This document shows, in pieces, positions 1-8,064 of a stretch of 14,004 bases of DNA (the first letter of the stretch is position 1; every line of letters begins with the position of its first letter). The notes beneath the pieces were generated by a model. The model was not told the origin of the DNA. It worked only from the letters and a program-made list of their open reading frames with translations, and ran no database searches. Source of the DNA: DATMMS01 sp036824145 (GTDB lineage: Bacteria; Chloroflexota; Dormibacteria; DASZGP01). Where the stretch lies: NCBI GenBank assembly GCA_036824145.1, contig DAITAT010000047.1, forward strand, positions 1-14,004. Reading direction: 5' to 3'. The translations under genes were made by a program, and so were the position numbers.

Positions 1-52
1 GGGCCCAGAGCGCCAGCCTCCGCGCCTCCTCGGCGCTGATCTGCTCGATCAG
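1..52 (-). CDS. Probable winged-helix (YcaQ/HTH_42-like) protein, N-terminal fragment
   Basis: Directly after the proS stop, one minus-strand frame stays open to the window edge and reads LLIEQISAEEARRLALWA. The core I/LSAEEARRLAL resembles the N-terminus of the winged-helix HTH_42 family (E. coli YcaQ, a DNA cross-link glycosylase), whose members commonly begin LSAxxARRxALxAQ. Only about 17 codons are present, so this is a family guess from one short motif. The start is unclear: there is no ATG, GTG or TTG in this frame near the proS end. The first usable codon is CTG at 52-50, and I see no good Shine-Dalgarno sequence before it. The gene would be co-directional with proS and separated from its stop by only a few bases, so it may be the next gene of the operon. 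It could also be a chance open frame. Confidence 0.4.
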   Translation of the reverse strand, partial: MIEQISAEEARRLALWA

Positions 53-56
53 GAGC

Positions 57-1535
57 CTAGTAGGCCCTGGCCCAGTAGACGGTGCGCTTGGCCGCCTGGC
101 CGCACCCCGCGCAACCACCCGACGCCGTCTCAAGCACGACGCCCCGGATGGTGACGCCACGGGTCGCGTTCTTAATCTCCTCCTCGCAGGCGGCGTCGCC
201 GCACCACGGCCCTCGGGCCAGGGCCTGCTTGCCGTCTGCGTACGCCGCCTCGAGGTCGACTCGGCTGGTCACGTGGACGGTGTAGGACTCTCGCATCGCC
301 GCCGCCCGGTCGAAGAGCCGGACGTGGAACTGTTCCAGCATCTCGGGCAGCCGCGCCGATAGCTCGCCGATCGGCACCGCGACCTTCTCGCGGTTGATGC
401 GCTCGACAATCATGGCTTGCCCGGCCTCGATGTCCCGGGGCCCGAGCTCAACTCTCAGGGGCACGCCGCGAAGCTCCCAATCGTTGTACTTGTAGCCGGG
501 CTTCTCGTCGCGGTCGTCGACGTGGACGCGGATGCCGGTGAGGCTCGCCTTGAGGTTGCTGACGGCGGCTTCGACCACGGCCCGCTGCTCGTCGCCGCGG
601 TAGATGGGCACAATCACGACCTGGATCGGGGCCACTCGCGGAGGCAAGATCAGCCCCGCCTCGTCGCCGTGGCACATGATCAGCCCGCCGATCACACGCG
701 TCGACAGGCCCCAACTGGTCCCGTACGGGTAGCTGCGCTTGTTGTCCCTGTCGGAATAGGTGATGTCGTAGGCCTTGGTGAAGTTCTGTCCGAGATGGTG
801 GCTGGTCCCCGACTGCAGGGCCTTCCCGTCGGACATCAAGGCCTCGATCGACATCGTGTACTTGGCGCCCGCGAACTTCTCCGCCTCCGTCTTGAGCCCC
901 TTGATGACGGGTACCGCCAGCCAGTCTTCAGAGAGGGCCCGATAGCACTCCAGCATCCTATCGACTTCTTCGACGGTCTCCTCATCAGTGGCGTGAAAAG
1001 TGTGGCCTTCCTGCCAGATGAACTCCGCGGTACGCAGGAAGAGCCGCGTCCGCATCTCCCAGCGCACCACGTTGGCCCATTGGTTGATCAGCACTGGCAG
1101 GTCGCGGTGGCTGTGGATCCACTTCTTGTAGAGGGTGCCGATGATGGTTTCGCTGGTGGGCCGGATCGCCAGCCGCTCCTCGAGTTTCTGATTGCCGCCA
1201 TGTGTGACCCAGGCCACCTCAGGGGCGAACCCCTCGACGTGCTCGGCCTCCTTCATCAGGAGGCTCTCTGGGATCAGCAGGGGGAAGTACATGTTGGAGT
1301 GGCCGGTGGCTTTGATCATGGCGTCGAGGGCGTCGCGGATGTTCTCCCAGAGCGCGTAGCCGTAGGGCCGGATGACCATGCAGCCGCGCACCGGGGTGTA
1401 GTCGGCGAGCTCCGCTTTCCGGACCACGTCGGTGTACCACTGGGGGAAGTCCTCGGACTTCTTGGTGATGTGCTCGACGTATTCCGGCTGCGGCTTTTCG
1501 GCGTCCTCGTCAGGGCGCGTGTCGTCGGCGGTCAT
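57..1535 (-). CDS. proS: Prolyl-tRNA synthetase, eukaryote/archaeon-like short type
   Basis: This class II aminoacyl-tRNA synthetase (492 aa) charges tRNA-Pro with proline in the cytoplasm. The catalytic core shows RPTSET at 125-130, motif 2 around FLRTAEFIWQEGHTFH (166-181), and motif 3 around GLSTRVIGGLIMCHGDEAG (276-294). The anticodon-binding domain follows from about residue 305 (VVIVPIYRG). The C-terminus carries four cysteines (445, 450, 475, 478), as in the zinc-binding domain of the eukaryote/archaeon-like ProRS also found in Thermus. The ~180-residue editing insertion (INS) of the E. coli-type enzyme is absent. The first ATG lies 9 bp after the ispG stop and has only a weak ribosome-binding site. 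It is the last complete gene of the run, and bacterial rseP-ispG-proS order is common. Function is secure; the exact start is less certain. Confidence 0.96.
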   Translation of the reverse strand: MTADDTRPDEDAEKPQPEYVEHITKKSEDFPQWYTDVVRKAELADYTPVRGCMVIRPYGYALWENIRDALDAMIKATGHSNMYFPLLIPESLLMKEAEHVEGFAPEVAWVTHGGNQKLEERLAIRPTSETIIGTLYKKWIHSHRDLPVLINQWANVVRWEMRTRLFLRTAEFIWQEGHTFHATDEETVEEVDRMLECYRALSEDWLAVPVIKGLKTEAEKFAGAKYTMSIEALMSDGKALQSGTSHHLGQNFTKAYDITYSDRDNKRSYPYGTSWGLSTRVIGGLIMCHGDEAGLILPPRVAPIQVVIVPIYRGDEQRAVVEAAVSNLKASLTGIRVHVDDRDEKPGYKYNDWELRGVPLRVELGPRDIEAGQAMIVERINREKVAVPIGELSARLPEMLEQFHVRLFDRAAAMRESYTVHVTSRVDLEAAYADGKQALARGPWCGDAACEEEIKNATRGVTIRGVVLETASGGCAGCGQAAKRTVYWARAY

Positions 1536-1544
1536 GGTCGAACT

Positions 1545-2837
1545 CTAAGTCTTGGGTTCCGCGGCCACCGCATCCTCGGCGGCGATCTTCTCGAGTTCTT
1601 CGATGATGGCCGGGAGCAACTCAGCCTCGTCCATCGACTTCACCACCTGGCCCTTCTTGTAGAGGATGCCACGGCCCTTGCCCCCGGCGATGCCGATGTC
1701 GGCGTGGGCGCCCTCACCCGGGCCGTTGACGACGCAGCCCATCACCGAGACCGTGATCGAGCGCTTGATCTTGGCGATGTAGGGCTCGATCGCCTTGGTC
1801 ATCGCGAAGAGGTCGATCTCCAGCCGTCCGCAGGTCGGACAGGCGACCAGGTTGGGTCCGATGGGATGTGCCGAGAGCGACTTGATGATCTCCTTGCCGC
1901 AGAGGATCTCGTCGACGGGGGCGGCGGTGAGGCTGACCCGGATGGTGTCGCCGATGCCCTCGCCGAGCAGCGTCCCGAGCGCCACCGAGCTCTTGATGGT
2001 GCCGGCGGGCGGCGGCCCGGCCTCGGTGAGCCCGAGGTGCAGCGGGTATGGCGTGCCGAGCTCGGCGAACTTGCGGTTGGCGAGCAGGGTGGTGGGCACG
2101 TCCGACGCCTTGAGGCTGACCTTGATCATGCCCGTGCCGAAGTCATTGGCCTCGAGGATCTTGATGTGGCCCATTGCCGCCCGCAGCATCCGTTCGGCGG
2201 TCTCCTCGGGCGGGCGCGGTGGCGCCGTCTCCAGCTGCATCAGGTCTTCGATGCCGTCCTCGTCGCCCTCGCCGATGAGCTCCTGCCTGCGATCCTGGGT
2301 GGCCTGGGTCCGCTCGACGGCCTCGCGACCCCCATAGCCCGCGCCAGTCATCTCGTCGGGCGGCAGCGACCCCGCGTTGACTCCGATGCGGATGCTGATG
2401 CCGCGCTCTTTGGCCCCGCGAACCACCTCCACGACCTTGTCGCGGTCGCGGATGTTGCCGGGGTTGAGGCGGAGGCCGTGGACGCCCGCCTCGAGCGCCG
2501 CCAGCGCCAGGCGGTGGTCGAAATGGATGTCGGCAATGATCGGCAGGCGAGTGCGCTTGACGATTTCCACCATCGCGTCGCCGGCCTCTTTGTTATTGCA
2601 GGTAACGCGCACCACGTCGGCGCCGGCGTCAGCCATCCGCGCGATCTGGGCGACGGTTCCATCGACGTCGCGGGTGTCGGTCTTGGTCATCGACTGCACC
2701 GCGATCGGCGCGGCGCCGCCGATGATGACGTCGCCGACGCGCACCGGCGCGGTGTGGCGGCGCGTGACCAACCCGGTGATGGCCATGATCTCGCCGGTCA
2801 CGTGCTCAGCTGGCCGGACCGTCAGCTCGTCGTTCAT
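1545..2837 (-). CDS. ispG: 4-hydroxy-3-methylbut-2-en-1-yl diphosphate synthase (GcpE/IspG)
   Basis: IspG is an iron-sulfur enzyme of the MEP isoprenoid pathway that converts MEcPP to HMBPP. The N-terminal TIM-barrel domain is clear (IAVQSMTKTDTRD at 45-57, NPGNIRD 125-131, IRIGVNAGSLPP 149-160, SLKASDVPTT 241-250, HLGLTEAG 267-274, GIGDTIRVSLT 294-304). The C-terminal domain has the [4Fe-4S] ligands in CPTC (Cys333, Cys336) and MGCVVNGPGE (Cys368, and Glu375 as the expected fourth ligand). The ATG start at 2837 overlaps the rseP stop as ATGA, indicating translational coupling. A GTG three codons upstream (2846) and an ATG 17 codons inside are alternatives. At 430 aa the protein is longer than typical bacterial IspG (about 360-390), largely because of an extra charged segment at about 163-208. 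It works in the same pathway as dxr, two genes upstream. Confidence 0.96.
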   Translation of the reverse strand: MNDELTVRPAEHVTGEIMAITGLVTRRHTAPVRVGDVIIGGAAPIAVQSMTKTDTRDVDGTVAQIARMADAGADVVRVTCNNKEAGDAMVEIVKRTRLPIIADIHFDHRLALAALEAGVHGLRLNPGNIRDRDKVVEVVRGAKERGISIRIGVNAGSLPPDEMTGAGYGGREAVERTQATQDRRQELIGEGDEDGIEDLMQLETAPPRPPEETAERMLRAAMGHIKILEANDFGTGMIKVSLKASDVPTTLLANRKFAELGTPYPLHLGLTEAGPPPAGTIKSSVALGTLLGEGIGDTIRVSLTAAPVDEILCGKEIIKSLSAHPIGPNLVACPTCGRLEIDLFAMTKAIEPYIAKIKRSITVSVMGCVVNGPGEGAHADIGIAGGKGRGILYKKGQVVKSMDEAELLPAIIEELEKIAAEDAVAAEPKT

Positions 2838-3892
2838 CCGCCGCACTGGTTGAGAAGCGAGCCGAATGGCGTGCCCAGGCGGACGATGTCGTTGTAGCTG
2901 ACGAAGACCACAAAGGCCAGTAGGACAAGCATCCCGGCGTAGTGCACTCTCTGCTCCTTAAGGGGATCGATGGCTCGACGGCGCACGCCTTCGATGACCA
3001 GGAACGCCAACCTCCCGCCGTCGAGGGCCGGCAGGGGCAGCAAGTTGAGGATACCGAGGTTCACAGACAGGAAGGCGGCGAAGAAGAGCAGAGACAGCCA
3101 GCCTGCAGAGGCGGCCTGGGCGGTGGCTCGGACGATCCCGATCGGCCCTGACGGCCCGCAGCTGCCACCGAGTCCGCCGGGGATGGCGCCGGTGGCGAGC
3201 ATGGCGAAGCCACCTAGCGTCGCGGTGATGAAACGCCAGTCCTGCACCGCGGAATCGGCGATCCCGTGGATGGGATCGATCGCGCCTCCACCAGGAGAGA
3301 CGCCGATCAACCAGTGGTCAGCCCGCCGCACCGGGGTCATCGTGATGTCGTAGGCAGGCTTGCCTGGCGGGCCGTATCTGAGCGTGACCGGGCCTCCGTT
3401 GGAAGCCTGGACCTGGTCGCGCAGGTCATAGACGGAGTTGACGGCATGCCCGTTGATCGCCACCAGCTGGTCGCCGACCTGGACACCGGATTGCTGAGCG
3501 GGGTCGCCTATAACCAGGTCCTGGACGATCACCGGGCCACCGGATTGGAGCAGGTAGATGACGAAGAAGATCGCGATCGGCAGCACCAGGTTGGTCATCG
3601 AGCCGGCGACGATGATCGAAAGCCGCCTCCAAACCGGCTTGGCGTTGAAGCTGCGTGGCCCCGCATCGCCGTCGTCCATACCCGCCAGCCGGACGTAGCC
3701 GCCGAGAGGAATCGAACGCAGACCATAGGTGGTCTCCCCCCAGGTCTTCTGCAGCAGCGGCGGGCCGAAGCCCACGTTGAACTCCAGCACCCGGACTCCG
3801 TTGATCTTGGCCAGCAGGTAGTGCCCGAACTCGTGAAAGGTGACGAGCAGGCCAAAGACCAGGATGACGGCAAGGATTACCAGGGGATCCAA
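2834..3892 (-). CDS. rseP: RIP site-2 protease (RseP/RasP family)
   Basis: This is a membrane-embedded zinc metalloprotease (352 aa) of the site-2 protease family, which cleaves transmembrane substrates such as anti-sigma factors or signal-peptide remnants. The first transmembrane helix carries HEFGH (His20, Glu21, His24). The second zinc motif NLLPLPALDGGR includes Asp291 in a C-terminal membrane segment. One PDZ domain (about 123-190, with SGVQVGDQLVAINGHAV) sits between them, flanked by a helix at about 92-115 and later ones near 265-285 and 318-333. The start is the TTG at 3892-3890, the only plausible start after an in-frame stop, about 20 bp after the dxr stop and placing HEFGH at the usual distance from the N-terminus. 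No obvious ribosome-binding site precedes it. It overlaps ispG by 4 bp. The native substrate cannot be inferred, since no anti-sigma gene is present. Confidence 0.95.
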   Translation of the reverse strand: MDPLVILAVILVFGLLVTFHEFGHYLLAKINGVRVLEFNVGFGPPLLQKTWGETTYGLRSIPLGGYVRLAGMDDGDAGPRSFNAKPVWRRLSIIVAGSMTNLVLPIAIFFVIYLLQSGGPVIVQDLVIGDPAQQSGVQVGDQLVAINGHAVNSVYDLRDQVQASNGGPVTLRYGPPGKPAYDITMTPVRRADHWLIGVSPGGGAIDPIHGIADSAVQDWRFITATLGGFAMLATGAIPGGLGGSCGPSGPIGIVRATAQAASAGWLSLLFFAAFLSVNLGILNLLPLPALDGGRLAFLVIEGVRRRAIDPLKEQRVHYAGMLVLLAFVVFVSYNDIVRLGTPFGSLLNQCGG

Positions 3893-3912
3893 TTCAGGAA
3901 GCGAGCTTCAAG

Positions 3913-5061
3913 CTAAACCGTGACCGCCCCTGCCTTGTTCCGAGCCCAATCGCGGGCCTGGGCATCAACCTCAACCAGGGTTTCGATCGAATCGACCGGT
4001 CGGGGACTGTGGGCGGCGAGAGCGTCGGCCACCAGCGGCACGATGCGGTCGAAGGTCAGCTGGCGATCAAGGAAGAGCTGCACCGCCACCTCGTTGGCGG
4101 CGTTGAGAACGGTGGGATAGGTCTGGCCTTTTGTGCCCGCCTCCATCCCCAGCCCGATGGCGGGGTAACGGACCGGATCGGGCGCTTCGAAATCGAGCCT
4201 GCCCACCTCATCGAGGCGCAGGGGCTGCGGGTGGCGGAAGAGGCGCTCGGGGTAACCCAGCGTGATCGAGATCGGCACCCGCATATCGGGCAGGCCAAGC
4301 TGGGCCTTGGTGCAGCCATCGACGAAGTCGACCAGGCTGTGCACGATCGACTGGGGATGGATGACCACCCTCATCTGCTCGTAGGGGATGTCGAAGAGGT
4401 GGTGCAGCTCGATCAGCTCCAGCGCCTTGTTCATCATCGTGGCCGAGTCGATCGTGATCTTGGGGCCCATTTTCCAGGTCGGGTGCTTGAGGGCGTCCTC
4501 CACGGTCACGTCGCGGAGCTTCTCCAGCGGCACTTTGCGGAAGGGGCCGCCGGAACCCGTAAGGGTGATGCCGCTGATCGTGGTCAAGTCCTCGCCCCAT
4601 CGGCACTGCCAGATCGCGGAGTGCTCGCTGTCGATGGGCAGAATCCAGCGCCCGCGCGTCCTCGCCGCGGCCATCACCAGTTCGCCGGCGACGACCAGCG
4701 CCTCCTTGCTCGCCAGCGAGACGTCCTTGTCGGCCTCCAGCGCGGCGACCGTCGGCTTGAGTGAGGCAAAGCCGCTGATGGCGACCACAACCAGGTCCGC
4801 CTTTTCGTGCGTGGCAGCCCTGATGATGGCGCCCTCCCCCACCTCGATGCCCTTGGGCGCCGCGCTCCGGCCCTTGGGCAGGTTGGCCACCGCCACGTAG
4901 GTGTCGCGATGTCGAGCCTTGATCTTGGCCACGCTGACGACGTCGGTGCCTGCGGTCACCGAGACCAGCTCGAAGCGCTCGGGAAACTCCTCGATGATCT
5001 CGATGACCTGCTGGCCGATGGAGCCGGTGGCCCCGAGCACCGCGATGCCGTGGTGCTTCAT
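3913..5061 (-). CDS. dxr: 1-deoxy-D-xylulose 5-phosphate reductoisomerase
   Basis: Dxr catalyses the first committed step of the MEP pathway, the NADPH-dependent rearrangement and reduction of DXP to MEP; it is the fosmidomycin target. The 382-residue protein has the normal family length. Visible motifs are the NADPH-binding GATGSIG (10-16), SKEALVVAGEL (118-128), the metal-binding PIDSEHSA (142-149, Asp144 and Glu146), the flexible-loop region TGSGGPFR (168-175), KITIDSATMMNKALELIE (201-218, with Glu215 as the third metal ligand) and HPQSIVHSLVDFVDG (235-249). NAANEVAV near 320 marks the C-terminal helical domain. The ATG start overlaps the cdsA stop as ATGA, so translation is probably coupled. 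All expected catalytic residues are present, and I see no sign of decay. Confidence 0.97.
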   Translation of the reverse strand: MKHHGIAVLGATGSIGQQVIEIIEEFPERFELVSVTAGTDVVSVAKIKARHRDTYVAVANLPKGRSAAPKGIEVGEGAIIRAATHEKADLVVVAISGFASLKPTVAALEADKDVSLASKEALVVAGELVMAAARTRGRWILPIDSEHSAIWQCRWGEDLTTISGITLTGSGGPFRKVPLEKLRDVTVEDALKHPTWKMGPKITIDSATMMNKALELIELHHLFDIPYEQMRVVIHPQSIVHSLVDFVDGCTKAQLGLPDMRVPISITLGYPERLFRHPQPLRLDEVGRLDFEAPDPVRYPAIGLGMEAGTKGQTYPTVLNAANEVAVQLFLDRQLTFDRIVPLVADALAAHSPRPVDSIETLVEVDAQARDWARNKAGAVTV

Positions 5062-5897
5062 TGAGGCAACTTCACGTGGAGGACCAACTCAAGGTAATAG
5101 TAGGCAACCCCCGGGATCAGGATTAGCGAGTCAACCCGGTCCAGCATCCCGCCGTGGCCGGGGACGAGGGTGCCGGCGTCCTTGATCTTGGCCGCGCGCT
5201 TGAACTGCGACTCGATCAGGTCGCCGGCTTGCGCCGCCAGCGCGATCAGCGCACCCAGGATCAAGCCGTGGACGCCGGGGACGTCGGCCAACAGCCCCAC
5301 CGCCGCAAACACCAGGGTCTGGACCACGAACCCCGCGATCGCACCCTCGACAGTCTTCTTCGGGCTGATGCCCGGGAAGAAGGCGTGCCGACCGAAACGG
5401 GTGCCGACGAGCAGCGCGGCGGTATCTCCCAGGACCGTCGAGCCGGCCAGCGCGACAAATAGGGCGGCGCCGATGCGAGCTGGGTCGGGGTTGTGGATGG
5501 TGTAGAGGGCGAAGTAGAAGCCCAAGGTCCACCCCAGGTAGAGAGATCCCGCCACCGCCATCGCCCAGCGGCTCATAGCGTCGACTGGTTGCCGGGCGCC
5601 AAGGAAGCCGGCCAGGCCGAGGCCGATGGAGACCGTGATCGCGAGCGGCACCAGCCGGGGCGAGATCGCATCCAGCTGGAAGCGGAAGAGCAGAGTCAGG
5701 GTCAGGGGAAAGAGGACCCAGGGCGCCGCCGCGACGCCCATCCGGCGCGTGATTTGGTAGAACTCCCAGGTCCCCGCCATGAACAGCACCGTCAGCAGGG
5801 GGAGGGTGGCCACCGGCCCGGCCACGAGCGCCGCCAGGACCACGGCGAGGAGCACCGAGGCGCTGGCAACCCGGACCATCAGGGGGCTCATCCGCAC
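5058..5897 (-). CDS. cdsA: Phosphatidate cytidylyltransferase (CDP-diacylglycerol synthase)
   Basis: CdsA is an integral membrane enzyme that makes CDP-diacylglycerol from phosphatidate and CTP, the branch point of phospholipid synthesis. The C-terminal signature is nearly textbook: SQFKRAAKIKDAG (230-242) followed by VPGHGGMLDRVDS (245-257). GDTAALLVGTRFGRH (157-171) and SPKKTVEGAIAG (178-189) are also typical. About seven hydrophobic segments cover the protein. The frame is open upstream into uppS (to 6023). I prefer the GTG at 5897: it gives a usual length of 279 aa and has GGAG 8 bases upstream. An ATG at 5891 and a GTG overlapping the uppS stop by 14 bp are alternatives. The 3' end overlaps dxr by 4 bp. 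Function is firm; only the start is uncertain. Confidence 0.93.
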   Translation of the reverse strand: MRMSPLMVRVASASVLLAVVLAALVAGPVATLPLLTVLFMAGTWEFYQITRRMGVAAAPWVLFPLTLTLLFRFQLDAISPRLVPLAITVSIGLGLAGFLGARQPVDAMSRWAMAVAGSLYLGWTLGFYFALYTIHNPDPARIGAALFVALAGSTVLGDTAALLVGTRFGRHAFFPGISPKKTVEGAIAGFVVQTLVFAAVGLLADVPGVHGLILGALIALAAQAGDLIESQFKRAAKIKDAGTLVPGHGGMLDRVDSLILIPGVAYYYLELVLHVKLPQ

Positions 5898-5943
5898 CGT
5901 CAGGGCTCCGCTGGTGGCGATTTCGACAACCGGCGGAACGGTG

Positions 5944-6678
5944 TCAGGCGACGCCACGCCTACCGCCCGCCGCAGACGCCGACGGTTCGTCCGCGAGCCC
6001 GCCGAACTTGCGCTCGCGGGCATTGAAGGCGGCGATCGCCTCGACCAGGTCCGCCTTGTCGAAGTCCGGCCACAGGGTCTCGGTGAAATGGAACTCGGAG
6101 TATGCCGTCTCCCAGATCAGGAAGTTCGAGATCCGCTGCTCCCCCGCGGTGCGAATCACCAGGTCCGGCTCGGGCAGGTCGGGGTGGTAGAGGGCGCCGG
6201 TGATGTGCTCGTCGCCGAGCTCGGCCGGGTTGACGCCGGCGGCGATGAGCTTCTTGACCGCGTCCACGATCTCCGCCCGCCCGCCGTAGTTGATGAGCAG
6301 GTTGAGGACGCGGTCCTGGTTGTGCCGCGTCAGCGCTTCTGAGGCTTCGATCTTCCGCAGCAGCGCTGATGACAGTCCGTCCCGCCTCCCGGTGATGCGC
6401 AGCTGCACGCCCTCGGCGTTGAGCTCGTCGATCTCGCGGTCGAGGGTCTGCGAGAAGAGGCGCATCAGCCCGTCGACCTCGGAGCGCGGCCGGGTCCAGT
6501 TCTCGGTCGAGAACGCGTAAAGGCTGAGGACGCTGACCCCCAACTCGTCGCAAGCTTTGAGGACTCGCCGGATCGCCTTCAGGCCGGCGCGGTGTCCCTC
6601 CAAGCGCCGGCGACGCCGGGCGCGGGCCCAGCGGCCGTTGCCGTCCATGATGATCGCGATGTGCTGCGGGACCTGCAT
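5944..6678 (-). CDS. uppS: Isoprenyl transferase / undecaprenyl diphosphate synthase
   Basis: This cis-prenyltransferase (244 aa) extends farnesyl-PP with IPP units to the polyprenyl carrier used for peptidoglycan and wall polymers. Visible are the catalytic MDGNGRWA (11-18, Asp12), FSTENW (56-61), and the C-terminal signature RTAGEQRISNFLIWE (176-190) followed by YSEFHFTETLWPDF. An arginine run (RARRRRRLEGHRAG, 19-32) lies in the usual position before the conserved GH. The ATG at 6678 gives the standard N-terminus. A 71-bp gap separates it from frr, the second largest gap in the window, and contains only a weak 5-bp stem (CGGTG/CACCG) with no T-run. Close homologues make medium or long chains; the product length cannot be read from the sequence. 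With dxr and ispG it forms a precursor-to-carrier-lipid set. Confidence 0.95.
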   Translation of the reverse strand: MQVPQHIAIIMDGNGRWARARRRRRLEGHRAGLKAIRRVLKACDELGVSVLSLYAFSTENWTRPRSEVDGLMRLFSQTLDREIDELNAEGVQLRITGRRDGLSSALLRKIEASEALTRHNQDRVLNLLINYGGRAEIVDAVKKLIAAGVNPAELGDEHITGALYHPDLPEPDLVIRTAGEQRISNFLIWETAYSEFHFTETLWPDFDKADLVEAIAAFNARERKFGGLADEPSASAAGGRRGVA

Positions 6679-6749
6679 CTCAGCTTCGATTATCGGTTGC
6701 CAAGATCAGAGTGAGCCCATCCACGGTGCACGCGCCACCGCGCCAGGCC

Positions 6750-7322
6750 TTAGACCTCGAGGATCTCGGCTTCCTTCCTGGCCCCGGTCTCGTCGGCGGT
6801 GGCGATGAACTTGTCGGTGATCTTCTGCAGGTGATCGAGGCCGCGCTTGGCGTCGTCCTGTGAGATCAGGTGCTCCCTCTCGAACTCCTGGATGCCGTGC
6901 TGCTCGTCGCGACGGATGTTGCGGATGGCGACGCGGGCCTCCTCGACCTTGTGCCTCACGACCTTGACCAGCTCCTTGCGACGCTCCTCGGTGAGCGGCG
7001 GGAATGGGATCCGGATGACCTGGCCATCGTTGCCAGGATTGAGTCCGAGCTCGGATTTCTGGAGTTCCTTCTCGATCGCGGCTATCGAGCTGCGATCGTA
7101 TGGCTGGATCACCAGCAGCCGTGGCTCCGGGGCGTGCACCTGGGCCAGCTGCTGCAGCGGGGTCGAGGTGCCGTAGTAGTCGACGTGCACCCGCTCCAGC
7201 AGCGCCGGGGTGGCGCGACCGGTGCGAATCGTCGACAGCTCCTTGTGGAGGGCGTCGAGCGATTTCTGCATCTTGACCTCGGCCTCCTTGAGGAGGTCTT
7301 CGATCATCGCCTCATCTGCCAT
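6750..7322 (-). CDS. frr: Ribosome recycling factor
   Basis: RRF splits the post-termination ribosome together with EF-G. The 190-aa protein has the family length and typical blocks: RTGRATPALLERVHVDYYGT (33-52), NPGNDGQVIRIPFPPLTEER (95-114) and VAIRNIRRDE (131-140), and ends in the helical domain I (ISQDDAKRGLDHLQKITD). The ATG start lies three bases after the pyrH stop. A GGTAGGT stretch that includes the end of pyrH lies about 5 bases upstream and could serve as ribosome-binding site, so translation is likely coupled to pyrH. A second ATG four codons in (MIEDLL) is an alternative start. The pyrH-frr pair is one of the most conserved bacterial gene adjacencies. Nothing unusual was seen. 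Confidence 0.97.
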   Translation of the reverse strand: MADEAMIEDLLKEAEVKMQKSLDALHKELSTIRTGRATPALLERVHVDYYGTSTPLQQLAQVHAPEPRLLVIQPYDRSSIAAIEKELQKSELGLNPGNDGQVIRIPFPPLTEERRKELVKVVRHKVEEARVAIRNIRRDEQHGIQEFEREHLISQDDAKRGLDHLQKITDKFIATADETGARKEAEILEV

Positions 7323-7325
7323 CGG

Positions 7326-8054
7326 CTACCTACCGTATACCAGCGTCCCGATCTCCTCGCCCAGCACCACCTTCTCGATGTTGCCCTCTTGCATCAGGTC
7401 GAAAACGATGATCGGCAGGTTGTTGTCCATGCACATCGTGATCGCGGTGTTGTCCATCACGGTCAGGCCGCGGTTAAGGACGTCGAGGTAGCTCAGGCTG
7501 GCGTAGCGTTCCGCGCTGGGGTCCTTCAGGGGGTCGGCGCTGTAGATGCCGTCGACCTTGGTGGCCTTGAGGATGACCTCTGCGCCGAGCTCCACGCCAC
7601 GCAGGGCGGCAGTGGTGTCAGTGCTGAAGTAGGGGTTGCCGGTTCCGGCGGCCAGGATGATGACGCGGCCCTTCTCCAGGTGCCGCACCGCCCGGCGCCG
7701 GATATACGGCTCGGCAATCTGGGCCATGCTGATCGCCGACTGAACGCGCGTCGGCACACCGATCTTCTCCAGCGCGTCCTGGAGCGCCAGGCCGTTGATG
7801 ACAGTCGCAAGCATGCCCATGTAGTCGGCCTGGGTCCGGTCGATTCCGCCGGCGGCATTGCCCCGGAAGATGTTGCCGCCGCCGATCACGATGGCAACCT
7901 CGACGTGGAGCTCGCGGACGCGGCTGACCTGACGGGCGATGGCGCTGAGGGACTCGTGGTCGATGCCGAAGCCCTGCCCGCCCAGCAGCGCCTCGCCACT
8001 GAGTTTCAGGAGCACGCGCCGGTACTTCGGTGCGCCGGCGGCCCCCGTTGCCAT
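7326..8054 (-). CDS. pyrH: Uridylate kinase (UMP kinase)
   Basis: PyrH is a hexameric amino-acid-kinase-fold enzyme that phosphorylates UMP to UDP, feeding pyrimidine nucleotide and UDP-sugar synthesis. Motifs include LLKLSGEAL (15-23), IVIGGGNIFRG (55-65), LAAGTGNPYFSTDTTAALRG (134-153) and ATKVDGIYSADP (164-175). The frame is open to 8111, inside tsf, but I take the ATG at 8054. It gives 242 aa, close to the usual 240, begins just before the first beta strand (YRRVLLKLSG), and lies 10 bp after the tsf stop. The longer version would add 19 residues without family similarity. No clear Shine-Dalgarno sequence is seen at this start. Confidence 0.96.
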   Translation of the reverse strand: MATGAAGAPKYRRVLLKLSGEALLGGQGFGIDHESLSAIARQVSRVRELHVEVAIVIGGGNIFRGNAAGGIDRTQADYMGMLATVINGLALQDALEKIGVPTRVQSAISMAQIAEPYIRRRAVRHLEKGRVIILAAGTGNPYFSTDTTAALRGVELGAEVILKATKVDGIYSADPLKDPSAERYASLSYLDVLNRGLTVMDNTAITMCMDNNLPIIVFDLMQEGNIEKVVLGEEIGTLVYGR

Positions 8055-8064
8055 GGTGGTCGAG

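Noticed and set aside
417..2897. 826-codon open frame on the plus strand antisense to ispG and proS
   Set aside because: Its translation is Asp/Gly/Arg/His/Val-rich with no recognisable domain and mirrors two clear genes (ProRS, IspG). Long antisense frames are expected in GC-rich coding DNA with strong third-position bias.
5898..6023. N-terminal extension of CdsA overlapping uppS
   Set aside because: The added residues are Arg/Ser/Ala-rich, lie in an alternative frame of uppS and exceed the usual CdsA length; the GTG at 5897 has a suitably spaced GGAG.
6679..6749. Possible terminator or promoter in the frr-uppS gap
   Set aside because: Only a 5-bp CGGTG/CACCG stem with a 7-base loop and no T-run, and no paired -35/-10 boxes; not enough for a call.
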